DNA of 64,000 nucleotides. Source: Paenibacillus sp. JJ-100. GTDB taxonomy: Bacteria > Bacillota > Bacilli > Paenibacillales > Paenibacillaceae. The notes under the pieces are model-generated. The model was not told the DNA's origin, did not search any database, and saw only the letters and a program-made list of their open reading frames with translations. Position 1 is the first letter of the stretch, and every line of letters starts with the position of its first letter. The translations under genes and the position numbers were made by a program. Shown here piece after piece: positions 16,111 through 24,285 of the stretch. Where the stretch lies: positions 1 to 64,000 of the forward strand of contig NZ_CAOJCM010000011.1 of assembly GCF_948329825.1 (NCBI RefSeq), written 5' to 3'.

Positions 16111-17157
16111 TTAGGATGCACCTGCCGCTTCATTACCTGCTGATACAATCGCGGGACGCTCGGCGGAACCAGACTGATAGATGCTGCGCACGATCTCATC
16201 CGTATTGGTCTCAATAATCTGAATATCTGTAATATCCGCTTGTCCTACAACACGTCCCAGTACGTCCGATACATTCAATTCCAGTGGAACCCACACGGAA
16301 GCCGATAGCTCATTCTCCACGGTCCAACGTATAGGCATTGCAGCTGTCCATTCATTCATCTGTGCCAAGGTATGGCCTGTGCCGAACTTGAAGCGAATCT
16401 CCCGCTCCGTTCCCCACTGGGACTTAAGATGATCCAGACCGCCATCGTAGATAATGCTGCCCGCATCCAGCATAATGACTCGGGAGCACAGAGCTTCAAT
16501 ATCCTGTAAGTCATGGGTAGTTAGTAGAATGGTTGTGCCATGCTCCTGGTTCATGTCTTTCAAAAATTCGCGAATCTCCGACTTCACCACGATATCCAGA
16601 CCAATTGTCGGCTCATCCAAAAATACGATGCTGGGGTTGTGGAGCAGAGCTGCCACAAGTTCACAGCGCATCCGCTGACCGAGACTGAGCTTACGCACCG
16701 GACGACTTAACAAGTCTTGTAATTGAAGGCGCTCGACCAACTCGTCCAGCCGTCTGCGGAAGTCCTCTTCGCCGACACGATACACTTTGCGTAGCAAGTG
16801 GAATGACTCGATAACACCGATATCCCACCATAGCTGGCTGCGTTGTCCAAACACCACGCCAATATTTTTGACAAACTTCTCACGTTCCTGATACGGAACA
16901 TATCCACCTACAGATACATGCCCGGATGTAGGCACCAAAATGCCGGTCAACATTTTGATTGTTGTTGATTTACCGGCACCATTTTCTCCAATATAACCGC
17001 ATATTTCTCCCTGCGGTATCTGAAATGAAATATCATTCACAGCCAATACTTCCTGGTACTGACGTGCAAACAGATCTTGAAACGCGCCCTTTAGCCCACC
17101 ACGGCTTTTCTGGACATTAAACGACTTTCGCAAATCTTTGACATCAATCGCCAGCAT
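16111..17157 (-). CDS. ABC transporter ATP-binding protein (ABC-2 exporter)
   Basis: A 348-residue ATPase. Walker A is GENGAGKST (about residues 56-64), the Q-loop lies in VVFGQRSQLWWD, the signature is LSLGQRMRCEL (about 158-168), and Walker B is IVFLDEPTIGLD (about 178-189), with the H-loop in TTHDLQDIE. A C-terminal extension (about 240-348) replaces the usual regulatory tail. It energises the two permeases encoded immediately downstream. First gene of the operon; transcribed divergently from the LCP gene across a 216-base intergenic region. Confidence 0.93.
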   Translation of the reverse strand: MLAIDVKDLRKSFNVQKSRGGLKGAFQDLFARQYQEVLAVNDISFQIPQGEICGYIGENGAGKSTTIKMLTGILVPTSGHVSVGGYVPYQEREKFVKNIGVVFGQRSQLWWDIGVIESFHLLRKVYRVGEEDFRRRLDELVERLQLQDLLSRPVRKLSLGQRMRCELVAALLHNPSIVFLDEPTIGLDIVVKSEIREFLKDMNQEHGTTILLTTHDLQDIEALCSRVIMLDAGSIIYDGGLDHLKSQWGTEREIRFKFGTGHTLAQMNEWTAAMPIRWTVENELSASVWVPLELNVSDVLGRVVGQADITDIQIIETNTDEIVRSIYQSGSAERPAIVSAGNEAAGAS

Positions 17158-17373
17158 GTTTATACCTCACTTGGATTTTGTTGAAATTGCTTGTAGCCCA
17201 AAAAGAAATTATAATAGTAACAGTCAAAATTCAGCAAGCTTTAAAAAAAGTCTGGAGCGGCCTCCTCTGCCTCGAAGTTTGGAGAGGAAGCGAACGGAAA
17301 GCTTCGACTCACACGCAACTTTTATGCACTGCATTCGTTTATTTTTTAATATTAAATACAAAGGAGCGCTAGC

Positions 17374-18414
17374 ATGACCAGAAAGACGAAGAGGACCCTA
17401 TGGATCTCTCTTGCCGCCTTCGTGTTAATTATTGGAGGAGCAGCGGCCTATTATTTTGGTTCTATTCTTAATCAGTTGGATGGATTGCAGAAAAAAGGCG
17501 AGGACTCTCCCTTTGCCAATATTAAAAATGTCGAGAAAGTGAATACCCCTGCCCCTCCGAAATGGGAAGGTACGGAGACCGTCAATATATTGGTTATGGG
17601 CGTTGATGCACGCGGTATGAAAAAGGGTGAAGTGCCCCGTTCCGACAGCATGATGGTTGTATCTCTCGACCCGCTCACCAAAAAAATTAATCTTTTCTCT
17701 ATTCTGCGTGATACTTACGTGAATATCGACGGTTATGGCAAAGACCGGATTAATACCGCCATTACCCACGGTCCGAATGTAGCGATGGAAGCAACAAGTG
17801 ACCTGCTTGGTATCCCTGTTCAATATTATGTGTATACTGATTTTCAAGGATTCATCAAACTTGTGGATGCCGTTGGCGGTGTAGACTTCGATGTAGAGAA
17901 AGATATGCACTATACAAGTAAAGCAGACAATAACGAGTACGATATCAACCTGAAAAAGGGCTACCAGCATCTGGATGGGAAGGCAGCTTTGATGTATGTC
18001 CGTTTCCGCCATGATGCGATGTCTGACTTCGCACGTTCGGAACGTCAGCGTGAACTTCTCAAGGCGGTGACTGCAAAAATGCAGTCTACAACCACGATTG
18101 CCAAGCTGCCTTCTATACTGGAAGAGGTTAGCCCGTTTGTAGACACTAACCTGACTCTTTCGGACATGTGGAAACTGGGTGGGCTTGGTTACCAGAGCAG
18201 CATGAATGGCAGTGAACAAGTTCCGCCAATGAACCTGTTGAAAGAGGATCGCACCCCTGGTGGTGCTCAGGTCTTGACGGTAACTAGTGAAGAAAAACTG
18301 AAACAGCATGTTCAGGATATTATCCACCCACCAGCCAAAACAGAAGACGAGAAAACCAAAGAAGACAAAACGGCTAGCGGTGACGAGAAGAACACACAGC
18401 AGCCGGCACAATAA
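17374..18414 (+). CDS. LytR-CpsA-Psr (LCP) family protein
   Basis: A membrane-anchored, extracellular phosphotransferase that attaches teichoic acid or other anionic polymers to peptidoglycan. One signal-anchor helix (about residues 9-31) is followed by the LCP domain: VNILVMGVDAR, GEVPRSDSMMVVSLDP with the conserved Arg and Asp residues, FSILRDTYVNIDGYGKDRINTA split over that region, and VRFRHDAMSDFARSERQREL near residues 210-230. The C-terminal tail is Lys/Glu/Asp rich and disordered. ATG start with AAGGAG ten bases upstream. Monocistronic with its own hairpin. Confidence 0.93.
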   Translation: MTRKTKRTLWISLAAFVLIIGGAAAYYFGSILNQLDGLQKKGEDSPFANIKNVEKVNTPAPPKWEGTETVNILVMGVDARGMKKGEVPRSDSMMVVSLDPLTKKINLFSILRDTYVNIDGYGKDRINTAITHGPNVAMEATSDLLGIPVQYYVYTDFQGFIKLVDAVGGVDFDVEKDMHYTSKADNNEYDINLKKGYQHLDGKAALMYVRFRHDAMSDFARSERQRELLKAVTAKMQSTTTIAKLPSILEEVSPFVDTNLTLSDMWKLGGLGYQSSMNGSEQVPPMNLLKEDRTPGGAQVLTVTSEEKLKQHVQDIIHPPAKTEDEKTKEDKTASGDEKNTQQPAQ

Positions 18415-18450
18415 ATAACCAAGCGATATACCAAACTAGTTCATTTCTTC

Positions 18451-18476
18451 AAAGGGCAGCCAACATGCTGCCCTTT
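18451..18476 (+). terminator. terminator of the LCP gene
   Basis: Strong ten-base stem AAAGGGCAGC/GCTGCCCTTT with a six-base loop, but only three T residues follow, so it may be a partial or processing signal. Confidence 0.6.
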
Positions 18477-18570
18477 CGCTATGCCTGTACGTAAAAGTAT
18501 GCGAAAATAATCATATCAGACTATTGTTTGGCTGGTTTAAACTATTGGAATTACGAAAGGAAGTTATCTC

Positions 18571-19887
18571 ATGAATACACGTAAAAACTCTGAGTTGTTA
18601 TATACAGAAGCACTGGAGCATATTGTGGGCGGAGTTAACAGCCCTTCCCGCTCATTCAAAGCGGTTGGCGGCGGGGCACCCGTTTTTATGAAAAAAGCTC
18701 AAGGCGCTCACTTCTGGGATGTGGACGATAACAAATATATCGATTATCTTGCGGCATATGGCCCGATTGTAACGGGACACGCCCACCCTCATATCACGAA
18801 AGCCATTGCTGAAGCTGCTGCGAATGGTGTCCTGTATGGTACACCGACAGAGCTTGAAATCAAGCTGGCCAAAATGCTTAAAGAAGCGATCCCGTCCATG
18901 GACAAGGTTCGTTTTGTGAACTCCGGTACGGAGGCCGTTATGACAACGATTCGTGTCGCTCGTGCGTACACGAAACGGAATAAAATCATTAAATTCGCCG
19001 GATGTTATCACGGCCACTCCGATCTCGTGTTAGTCGCTGCCGGTTCAGGTCCGTCTACACTTGGCATTCCTGACAGTGCTGGCATCCCGACCAGTATCGC
19101 CCATGAAGTCATTACTGTACCTTATAACGATCTTGACGGTCTGAAGGAAGCACTCGAACGCTGGGGGGATGATGTAGCCGCAGTTATGGTAGAGCCGATT
19201 GTTGGTAACTTTGGCATGGTTATGCCGAAGCCCGGGTTCCTGGAAGGCCTCTGTGCCATGACACGCGCGAACGGTTCACTCGTTATTTATGATGAAGTAA
19301 TTACGGCGTTCCGCTTCCATTACGGTTCTACACAGACATATGATGGATTGAATAATCATGCGGAGATCGAACCAGATCTCACTGCACTTGGCAAAATCAT
19401 TGGCGGCGGCTTGCCGATTGGCGCCTATGGCGGCCGTAAACACGTCATGGAGCAGGTTGCCCCGCTCGGCCCGGCTTATCAGGCCGGAACGATGGCAGGC
19501 AATCCGGCATCCATCTCGGCAGGTATCGCCTGCCTTGAAGTGCTGCAAGCGGCTGGCGTATATGAGGAAATGGAACGTCTCGCCATCGATCTGACTACTG
19601 GATTGCAGGCTTCCGCAGACAGATACGGTATTGATCTGACGATCAACCGAATTCGCGGTGCGTTCTCCACGCATTTCTGCAACCATCCCGTGACAAACTA
19701 TGATCACGCACAAGATACGGATAGCGAACGCTTCGCTTCCTTCTTCCGTCACATGCTAAACCGGGGGATCAATCTGGCTCCATCGAAGTACGAAGCTTGG
19801 TTCCTCACCACAGCTCATACGGATGAAGATATTGCCGCCACGCTAGAAGCTGCAGAAGCTTCCTTCAAAGCAATGGCACAAGAGTAA
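18571..19887 (+). CDS. gsaB: glutamate-1-semialdehyde 2,1-aminomutase, GsaB type
   Basis: PLP-dependent aminomutase converting glutamate-1-semialdehyde to 5-aminolevulinate for tetrapyrrole synthesis. Length (438) is normal. The PLP lysine is Lys275 in [25 protein letters not shown] and [10 protein letters not shown] are intact. The sequence follows the Bacillus GsaB paralog rather than Hem[34 protein letters not shown] and [14 protein letters not shown] are all GsaB-like. There are no hemAXCDB neighbours, which supports this being the second, stand-alone copy. ATG start with AAAGGAAG upstream; strong terminator after it. Confidence 0.93.
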   Translation: MNTRKNSELLYTEALEHIVGGVNSPSRSFKAVGGGAPVFMKKAQGAHFWDVDDNKYIDYLAAYGPIVTGHAHPHITKAIAEAAANGVLYGTPTELEIKLAKMLKEAIPSMDKVRFVNSGTEAVMTTIRVARAYTKRNKIIKFAGCYHGHSDLVLVAAGSGPSTLGIPDSAGIPTSIAHEVITVPYNDLDGLKEALERWGDDVAAVMVEPIVGNFGMVMPKPGFLEGLCAMTRANGSLVIYDEVITAFRFHYGSTQTYDGLNNHAEIEPDLTALGKIIGGGLPIGAYGGRKHVMEQVAPLGPAYQAGTMAGNPASISAGIACLEVLQAAGVYEEMERLAIDLTTGLQASADRYGIDLTINRIRGAFSTHFCNHPVTNYDHAQDTDSERFASFFRHMLNRGINLAPSKYEAWFLTTAHTDEDIAATLEAAEASFKAMAQE

Positions 19888-19920
19888 GCAGACGAATCAT
19901 GGAATAGCGCCAGAATATCG

Positions 19921-19949
19921 AAATCCCAGCCCTTAGGGCTGGGATTTTT
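19921..19949 (+). terminator. terminator of gsaB
   Basis: Stem AAATCCCAGCCC/GGGCTGGGATTT with TTAG loop and TTTTT; symmetrical enough to act for the converging MocR gene too. Confidence 0.9.
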
Positions 19950-20040
19950 GTGCTGTGCTGAATAAGGGAGCAATGGCAGTCTGAGCATTGAAGATAAGTT
20001 ACTTCATAAGCTAAACGAATCCTATTTGCACTCTGGCTAG

Positions 20041-21423
20041 CTACAATCGGAGAATTTCCTCCCGGATTTTCATCATTCCCTCTATAACTCGCTGCTTGGG
20101 AACGTTAGAGATGTTCAGGCGTAACATCTTCTCCAACTCTCGTGTAGCCCCTTCCCCTGTCCGAGGATAATATCGCTCGGTGGTATCCACCAGAATCCCC
20201 CGTTTCTGGAGGCGGGATACGAGTGTGGCCATCGGTATTCTTGCTTCCAGCGGAAGCACCGTATGCTCACCACCTGTTCGCGGTGCATCGCGGAATGGAG
20301 CAAATTCTGGATATGCCGCCAATTGCTCGCGTACAACCTCCATGCGCGAAGCATAGCGGTTACGGATGATTTTCCGATGATGAGCAAACATCCCACTATG
20401 GATGTATACCTCTAGTGCAGCTTGAGATAGTACTGACGTATCGATATCCAGCATTCTTTTGATCGTCCCGAAGCCGGGTACTAACTTCGCGGGCAGAACG
20501 GTCACGCCTACACGAAGTCCGGGGAACAGAATTTTGGAATAACTTTTCAGATAGATGACCCGATTGTGCGAATCGTACGCCCACAGAGGATCTTGGCGCG
20601 CATTGTCCTCTAAATCTGCCAAATAATCATCTTCGACCAGATACACATCATACTTCTGAGCAAGCCGAAGAAGTCTCTTTTTCTCCGCTGCTGTCATCGA
20701 TATCCCGATTGGATTGTGAAAACGCGGCATGACATAGAAAAATTTGATATCCCCACTCGCAAACTGCCGTTCAAGAGACTCCCAGTCCAGTCCTTCCCCT
20801 AGCGTTCTCTTCACTCCTGTATAGGGTACGTTAAGACTCTCCAAAAGGGGTGGCATATTGTGGTACGTTGGCAATTCCACCATGACTTTGGCTTTTCCAC
20901 TCGGGAAAGGCATCAAGGCAAGTGCTGCAAGTGCTTGCTGTACACCAGTAGTGACAAAAAACTGTTCTGACCGTGCAAACACCTGGTAATCTGCAAACTG
21001 CTTCTGTAGAAGTTCAATTAGTGAGGGCAGCCCTTGCTGAGTGCCGTATAGGAAAAGCTCACCTTGCTTCTCCTTCATGGCTAGATCCATACAGTGTCGA
21101 AAGTCTGCATATGGAAATACTCTCGGGTCGGGAGCCGCTGAGGCAAAATCAAGTGGTTCCTGCCAGTCCATATCCTGTGCCCCCGTACCATTTTGAACAG
21201 CATAATAGCCTGATTGAGGAATCGCATACACCAGATGTCTCTGCTCCAACCATTCGTAGGCACGAATAGCTGTACTCACACTGCATTTATACTTTTCGGC
21301 GACGGTACGAACTGCCGGCAATCTGATCCCCTTTTCATCCCAGTGGCGACTGTTCTGTCGCATCATCTGCTCCTGCATCCATTCTTGCAAAGCATGGGCG
21401 ATCAGCTCATATTTTCTCAACAT
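20041..21423 (-). CDS. MocR-type GntR/aminotransferase transcription regulator
   Basis: A chimeric regulator of about 460 residues with an N-terminal GntR winged helix-turn-helix (residues about 1-75; VAEKYKCSVSTAIRAYEWLE recognition region) and a C-terminal class I aminotransferase-fold domain. The PLP-binding lysine is in LKSYSKILFPGLRVG. MocR proteins sense PLP or amino compounds and often control a divergent gene. Here that is an EamA-type transporter. The ATG at 21423 is taken over 21438 because AAGGGAG lies five bases upstream of it. A perfect 12-bp palindrome (21444-21455) in its leader could be its own operator. Confidence 0.9.
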   Translation of the reverse strand: MLRKYELIAHALQEWMQEQMMRQNSRHWDEKGIRLPAVRTVAEKYKCSVSTAIRAYEWLEQRHLVYAIPQSGYYAVQNGTGAQDMDWQEPLDFASAAPDPRVFPYADFRHCMDLAMKEKQGELFLYGTQQGLPSLIELLQKQFADYQVFARSEQFFVTTGVQQALAALALMPFPSGKAKVMVELPTYHNMPPLLESLNVPYTGVKRTLGEGLDWESLERQFASGDIKFFYVMPRFHNPIGISMTAAEKKRLLRLAQKYDVYLVEDDYLADLEDNARQDPLWAYDSHNRVIYLKSYSKILFPGLRVGVTVLPAKLVPGFGTIKRMLDIDTSVLSQAALEVYIHSGMFAHHRKIIRNRYASRMEVVREQLAAYPEFAPFRDAPRTGGEHTVLPLEARIPMATLVSRLQKRGILVDTTERYYPRTGEGATRELEKMLRLNISNVPKQRVIEGMMKIREEILRL

Positions 21424-21443
21424 TCCTACTCCCTTCAACTAAC

Positions 21444-21455
21444 TGTACCGGTACA
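21444..21455. promoter_or_regulatory. palindromic operator candidate (MocR)
   Basis: TGTACCGGTACA is a perfect 12-bp palindrome between the divergent MocR and EamA genes, about 20 bases downstream of a TGC-TACAAT extended -10 element of the MocR gene (about 21470-21480). GntR-family sites are often palindromes of this shape. Confidence 0.5.
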
Positions 21456-21607
21456 ATTCTTCATTTTTTCTATTGTAGCATAGGGCACGCAGAAGTATAT
21501 TAAATTAGGCTTACATGCTCCATTCTCTTACAGGTGATGTCTATTACTTGACCTACGTAGTAAGCCTGAGATTCCAAGCCTATATTGCACTAATGGAGGG
21601 AAAATGT

Positions 21608-22543
21608 ATGAATACCAACCGCAATCGCACCTATGCTTATATTGCAGCTGTCCTTTATGCAGCCATCATCGGATTATCTTTTCTTTTTGTTAAAATGACC
21701 GTCACTATCGCTCATCCTATAGATGTGCTTGCCCATCGCTTCGCTCTATCCCTTATTGTGGTTAGCATTCCCGTTCTATTCGGCTGGATCAAGATCCATC
21801 TGAGTCTGGCTGATCTGTGGCGAATCATTCCGCTGGGGCTGCTCTCACCCGTACTTTTTTTCGCCTTTCAAGCCTTTGGACTCGTGACCTCCAACTCTTC
21901 AGAAGGTGGGATTATTCAAGCGATGGTGCCTGTGTTCACTCTCATCCTGGCTTCGATCTTCTTGAAGGAGCACACAACTCTGATGCAAAAAATGTCCCTG
22001 CTCCTTTCGGTAGCTGGCGTAGTCTTTATCTTTGCGATGAAAGGCAGTGGCATATCGATGAGTAATATGAAAGGAATTGTATTGCTACTGCTCTCAGCGC
22101 TCAGTTTCGCAGGTTATGGTGTACTGGCAAGGCCCCTTACCCGCAAATATAAACCACTCGAACTGACTTGGGTCACCCTGATGGTAGGCTGTGTGGTGTT
22201 TAACGCTGCGTCATTCATACGTCACGCAGCCACCGGATCTTTGGTTGAATACATTCAACCGCTCGGAGATATGTCTTACCTCGGTGCCCTTGCTTATCTG
22301 GCCATCTTATCAACCATGGTGTCTACCCTGCTATCCAGTTATGCACTGACACATCTGGAAGCTTCCCGCATGAGTGTCTTCACTAACTTCTCCACCCTCA
22401 TCTCTATTGCAGGGGGCGCCTTGATTCTGAACGAGCCCGTATATGGCTATCACTATATTGGTGCTCTGCTGATCATTATTGGAGTACTCGGCACCAACAT
22501 CAGCGGTCGCAAACACGGGCTGGTCAGTCATCCTAAAGCATGA
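21608..22543 (+). CDS. EamA-family (DMT) transporter
   Basis: A 311-residue membrane protein with ten predicted helices in two EamA repeats, the drug/metabolite transporter architecture. The first repeat carries FLFVKMTVTIAHPIDVLAHR, the second DMSYLGALAYLAILSTMVST. Such proteins export amino acids, vitamins or drugs. The ATG at 21608 is used because GGAGGG lies seven bases upstream; the longer in-frame start at 21515 has no ribosome site. Divergent MocR gene suggests regulation by a PLP- or amino-acid-related signal, which would fit an amino acid or vitamin exporter. Confidence 0.88.
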   Translation: MNTNRNRTYAYIAAVLYAAIIGLSFLFVKMTVTIAHPIDVLAHRFALSLIVVSIPVLFGWIKIHLSLADLWRIIPLGLLSPVLFFAFQAFGLVTSNSSEGGIIQAMVPVFTLILASIFLKEHTTLMQKMSLLLSVAGVVFIFAMKGSGISMSNMKGIVLLLLSALSFAGYGVLARPLTRKYKPLELTWVTLMVGCVVFNAASFIRHAATGSLVEYIQPLGDMSYLGALAYLAILSTMVSTLLSSYALTHLEASRMSVFTNFSTLISIAGGALILNEPVYGYHYIGALLIIIGVLGTNISGRKHGLVSHPKA

Positions 22544-22569
22544 TACAATGTATAAAATTGTAAACGGAT

Positions 22570-22970
22570 GTTATCAACGATGATGAAGAGAAGTACGTAT
22601 GTTAAGATACTCCAGAGAGCTGGCGGATGGTGAAAGCCAGTGTGTCTGACATATGGAAATGGGCTTCGGAGTTCCGAGTTGAACAGATTCTTAACCGGGT
22701 TGATGCAGAGAAAAGAATCTCAGTAGGCAAGGCGGCAGGTTCTGCCGTTATCCATGGACAGGATATCGATCTAGATCGTGTATATTCTCACTCAGGTCAG
22801 TCTGAGTGTGTTTACTACATGTCAGCATATGTGGGTTCACATATGCCATCCGTATCCCGATAAGTGAGCCGCACACCAGCGGCTAATGAAGGTGGCACCG
22901 CGAGCATGGCCTCGTCCTTCTGTTCTATTTCCACAGGAAATTGGAACGGAGGACGAGGCTATTTTATTTT
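22570..22970 (+). ncRNA. tryptophan T-box leader with terminator
   Basis: A T-box riboswitch that reads the charging of tRNA-Trp. Stem I has the AGAGAGCTGG segment and GGTGAAAGCC (GNTG box) at about 22612-22638. The specifier codon is TGG at 22654-22656, in ATATGGAAATGGG. The T-box AAGGTGGCACCGCGAG lies at 22889-22904; the base after TGG is C, which pairs with the G73 discriminator of tRNA-Trp. The terminator stem GCCTCGTCC/GGACGAGGC (22909-22959) followed by ATTTTATTTT is the OFF structure. Confidence 0.95.
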
Positions 22971-23062
22971 CATACGATTCTGGTAACAGAGTGTCCGCTT
23001 CATTCAACTTTATTCTAATACATAATATACGCAATCTTGCAGGCTGAAAGGAGGTGATGGTC

Positions 23063-23302
23063 GTGGAAGATGGCTGGTGGCAACAGCTGAAGATCAGGAA
23101 CAACGACATCAATAAAATCCATATTCAAAGGAGAATGAACCATGAATACAAACCAAGAACTGATTTTGACCGGAGATCGAACAACTGGACAGCTTCATCT
23201 CGGCCATTACGTTGGCAGCCTGCGCAGCCGGGTGGAATTACAAGAAACGTACAAAACGTATATTTTGCTCGCAGATGTCCAGGCACTGACAACTCATTAT
23301 GA
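23063..23302 (+). CDS. putative Trp-Trp leader ORF overlapping trpS
   Basis: Between the T-box terminator and trpS there is a near-perfect ribosome site, AAAGGAGGTGA (23047-23057), eight bases before GTG 23063; an in-frame ATG at 23057 overlaps it. The ORF starts M/V-E-D-G-W-W-Q-Q-L-K, with tandem TGG TGG at 23075-23080, and stays open for 79 codons, passing the trpS start (23142) in the +1 frame and ending at 23302. The layout resembles leader peptides such as rtpLP of Bacillus anti-TRAP, where Trp codons let ribosome position control the next gene. It differs because no stop precedes the trpS ribosome site. It could instead be an unused ribosome-like sequence. Confidence 0.4.
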   Translation: MEDGWWQQLKIRNNDINKIHIQRRMNHEYKPRTDFDRRSNNWTASSRPLRWQPAQPGGITRNVQNVYFARRCPGTDNSL

Positions 23303-24137
23303 TCAGCCTGAACTGATTGCAAACAGTGTGCATCAAGTGACACTGGACTATCTCGCCGTAGGTATAGATCCAAACAAGACGACCCTCTTCATCCAGTCTA
23401 TGATTCCCGAGATTGCAGAGCTGACTGTTATCTTTTCTATGTTTGTCACGGTGAACACGTTACGGCACAATCCAACAATCAAAACCGAAGCACGAGATCG
23501 GGGTTACACAGACCTCTATTATGGCTTTTTAGGGTATCCAGTGAGTCAAGCTGCTGACATAGCTTTCTGTAAAGCCACTCTTGTTCCCGCAGGTGAAGAC
23601 CAAATTCCTCATGTGGAGACGGCCCGCAAGCTGGTTCGGCGGTTCAATGAGCTGTACGCTCCTGTTTTTCCGGAACCTCGGATATTAACAGGAGAACGTT
23701 TGGGAGGTTTAGACGGCATAGGGAAGATGAGCAAAAGTATGGGCAACGCCATCTCGTTAAATGCCACTCCGGACGATGTAAAAGCAAAGCTGACCAAGGC
23801 GAAAACCGATCCCTCACGCATCCATCGCTCCGACCCGGGTCACCCCGATATTTGCCCTGTGTATGCTTATCACCAGTTGTTTCGACCAATCTATGCAGAC
23901 GACATTCACGCTTCATGCAGTCAGGGGAAGATTGGCTGTACCGATTGCAAACAGCTTGCTGGTGGGGCCATCAACGAGCTGCTTGCGCCTTTTCGGGAAC
24001 GGCGTAACTATTATGAACAGCGTGAGAATGAAGTTAAGGAGATGCTAATCGAGGGCACACGTCAAGCCAGAAACACCGCAAAAGAAACGATGCTTGAGGT
24101 CCGCGAGTCGATGGGCATTCGGTATTTCGACCTCTGA
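23142..24137 (+). CDS. trpS: tryptophanyl-tRNA synthetase
   Basis: Class Ic aminoacyl-tRNA synthetase that charges tRNA-Trp. The 331-residue length matches Bacillus TrpS. The HIGH motif is HLGH at residues 19-22 (GQLHLGHYVGS) and the KMSKS motif is intact at residues 195-199 (GKMSKSMGN). CSQGKIGCTDCK near residue 265 supplies cysteines seen in some TrpRS. The start is ATG with AAAGGAG (23127-23133) eight bases upstream. It is controlled by the T-box leader above and perhaps also by the Trp-Trp ORF overlapping its start. No partner gene follows closely. Confidence 0.97.
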   Translation: MNTNQELILTGDRTTGQLHLGHYVGSLRSRVELQETYKTYILLADVQALTTHYDQPELIANSVHQVTLDYLAVGIDPNKTTLFIQSMIPEIAELTVIFSMFVTVNTLRHNPTIKTEARDRGYTDLYYGFLGYPVSQAADIAFCKATLVPAGEDQIPHVETARKLVRRFNELYAPVFPEPRILTGERLGGLDGIGKMSKSMGNAISLNATPDDVKAKLTKAKTDPSRIHRSDPGHPDICPVYAYHQLFRPIYADDIHASCSQGKIGCTDCKQLAGGAINELLAPFRERRNYYEQRENEVKEMLIEGTRQARNTAKETMLEVRESMGIRYFDL

Positions 24138-24248
24138 TGATTCACGAATGAGATCATATCACGTTGCGAGAATTTGGTATAAGAAGAGATTGTAAATATA
24201 GCTCCCGTCACTCCCACTTGTATGAACCTTCCTAAACACGTTAACACT

Positions 24249-24285
24249 GCTGAGGATACTCTAACCTGTAAAGGAGTTCCTCAGC
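24249..24285 (+). promoter_or_regulatory. hairpin covering the ribosome site of the germination operon
   Basis: GCTGAGGATACTC (24249-24261) pairs with GAGTTCCTCAGC (24274-24285) with a single bulge, ending directly at the ATG (24286). The 12-bp stem would bury part of the AAAGGAG ribosome site. There is no T-run, so it is not a terminator. Confidence 0.6.

Noticed and set aside
17425-18411. 328-codon minus-strand frame opposite the LCP gene
   Set aside because: No ribosome site and no domain; the LCP gene on the plus strand is certain.
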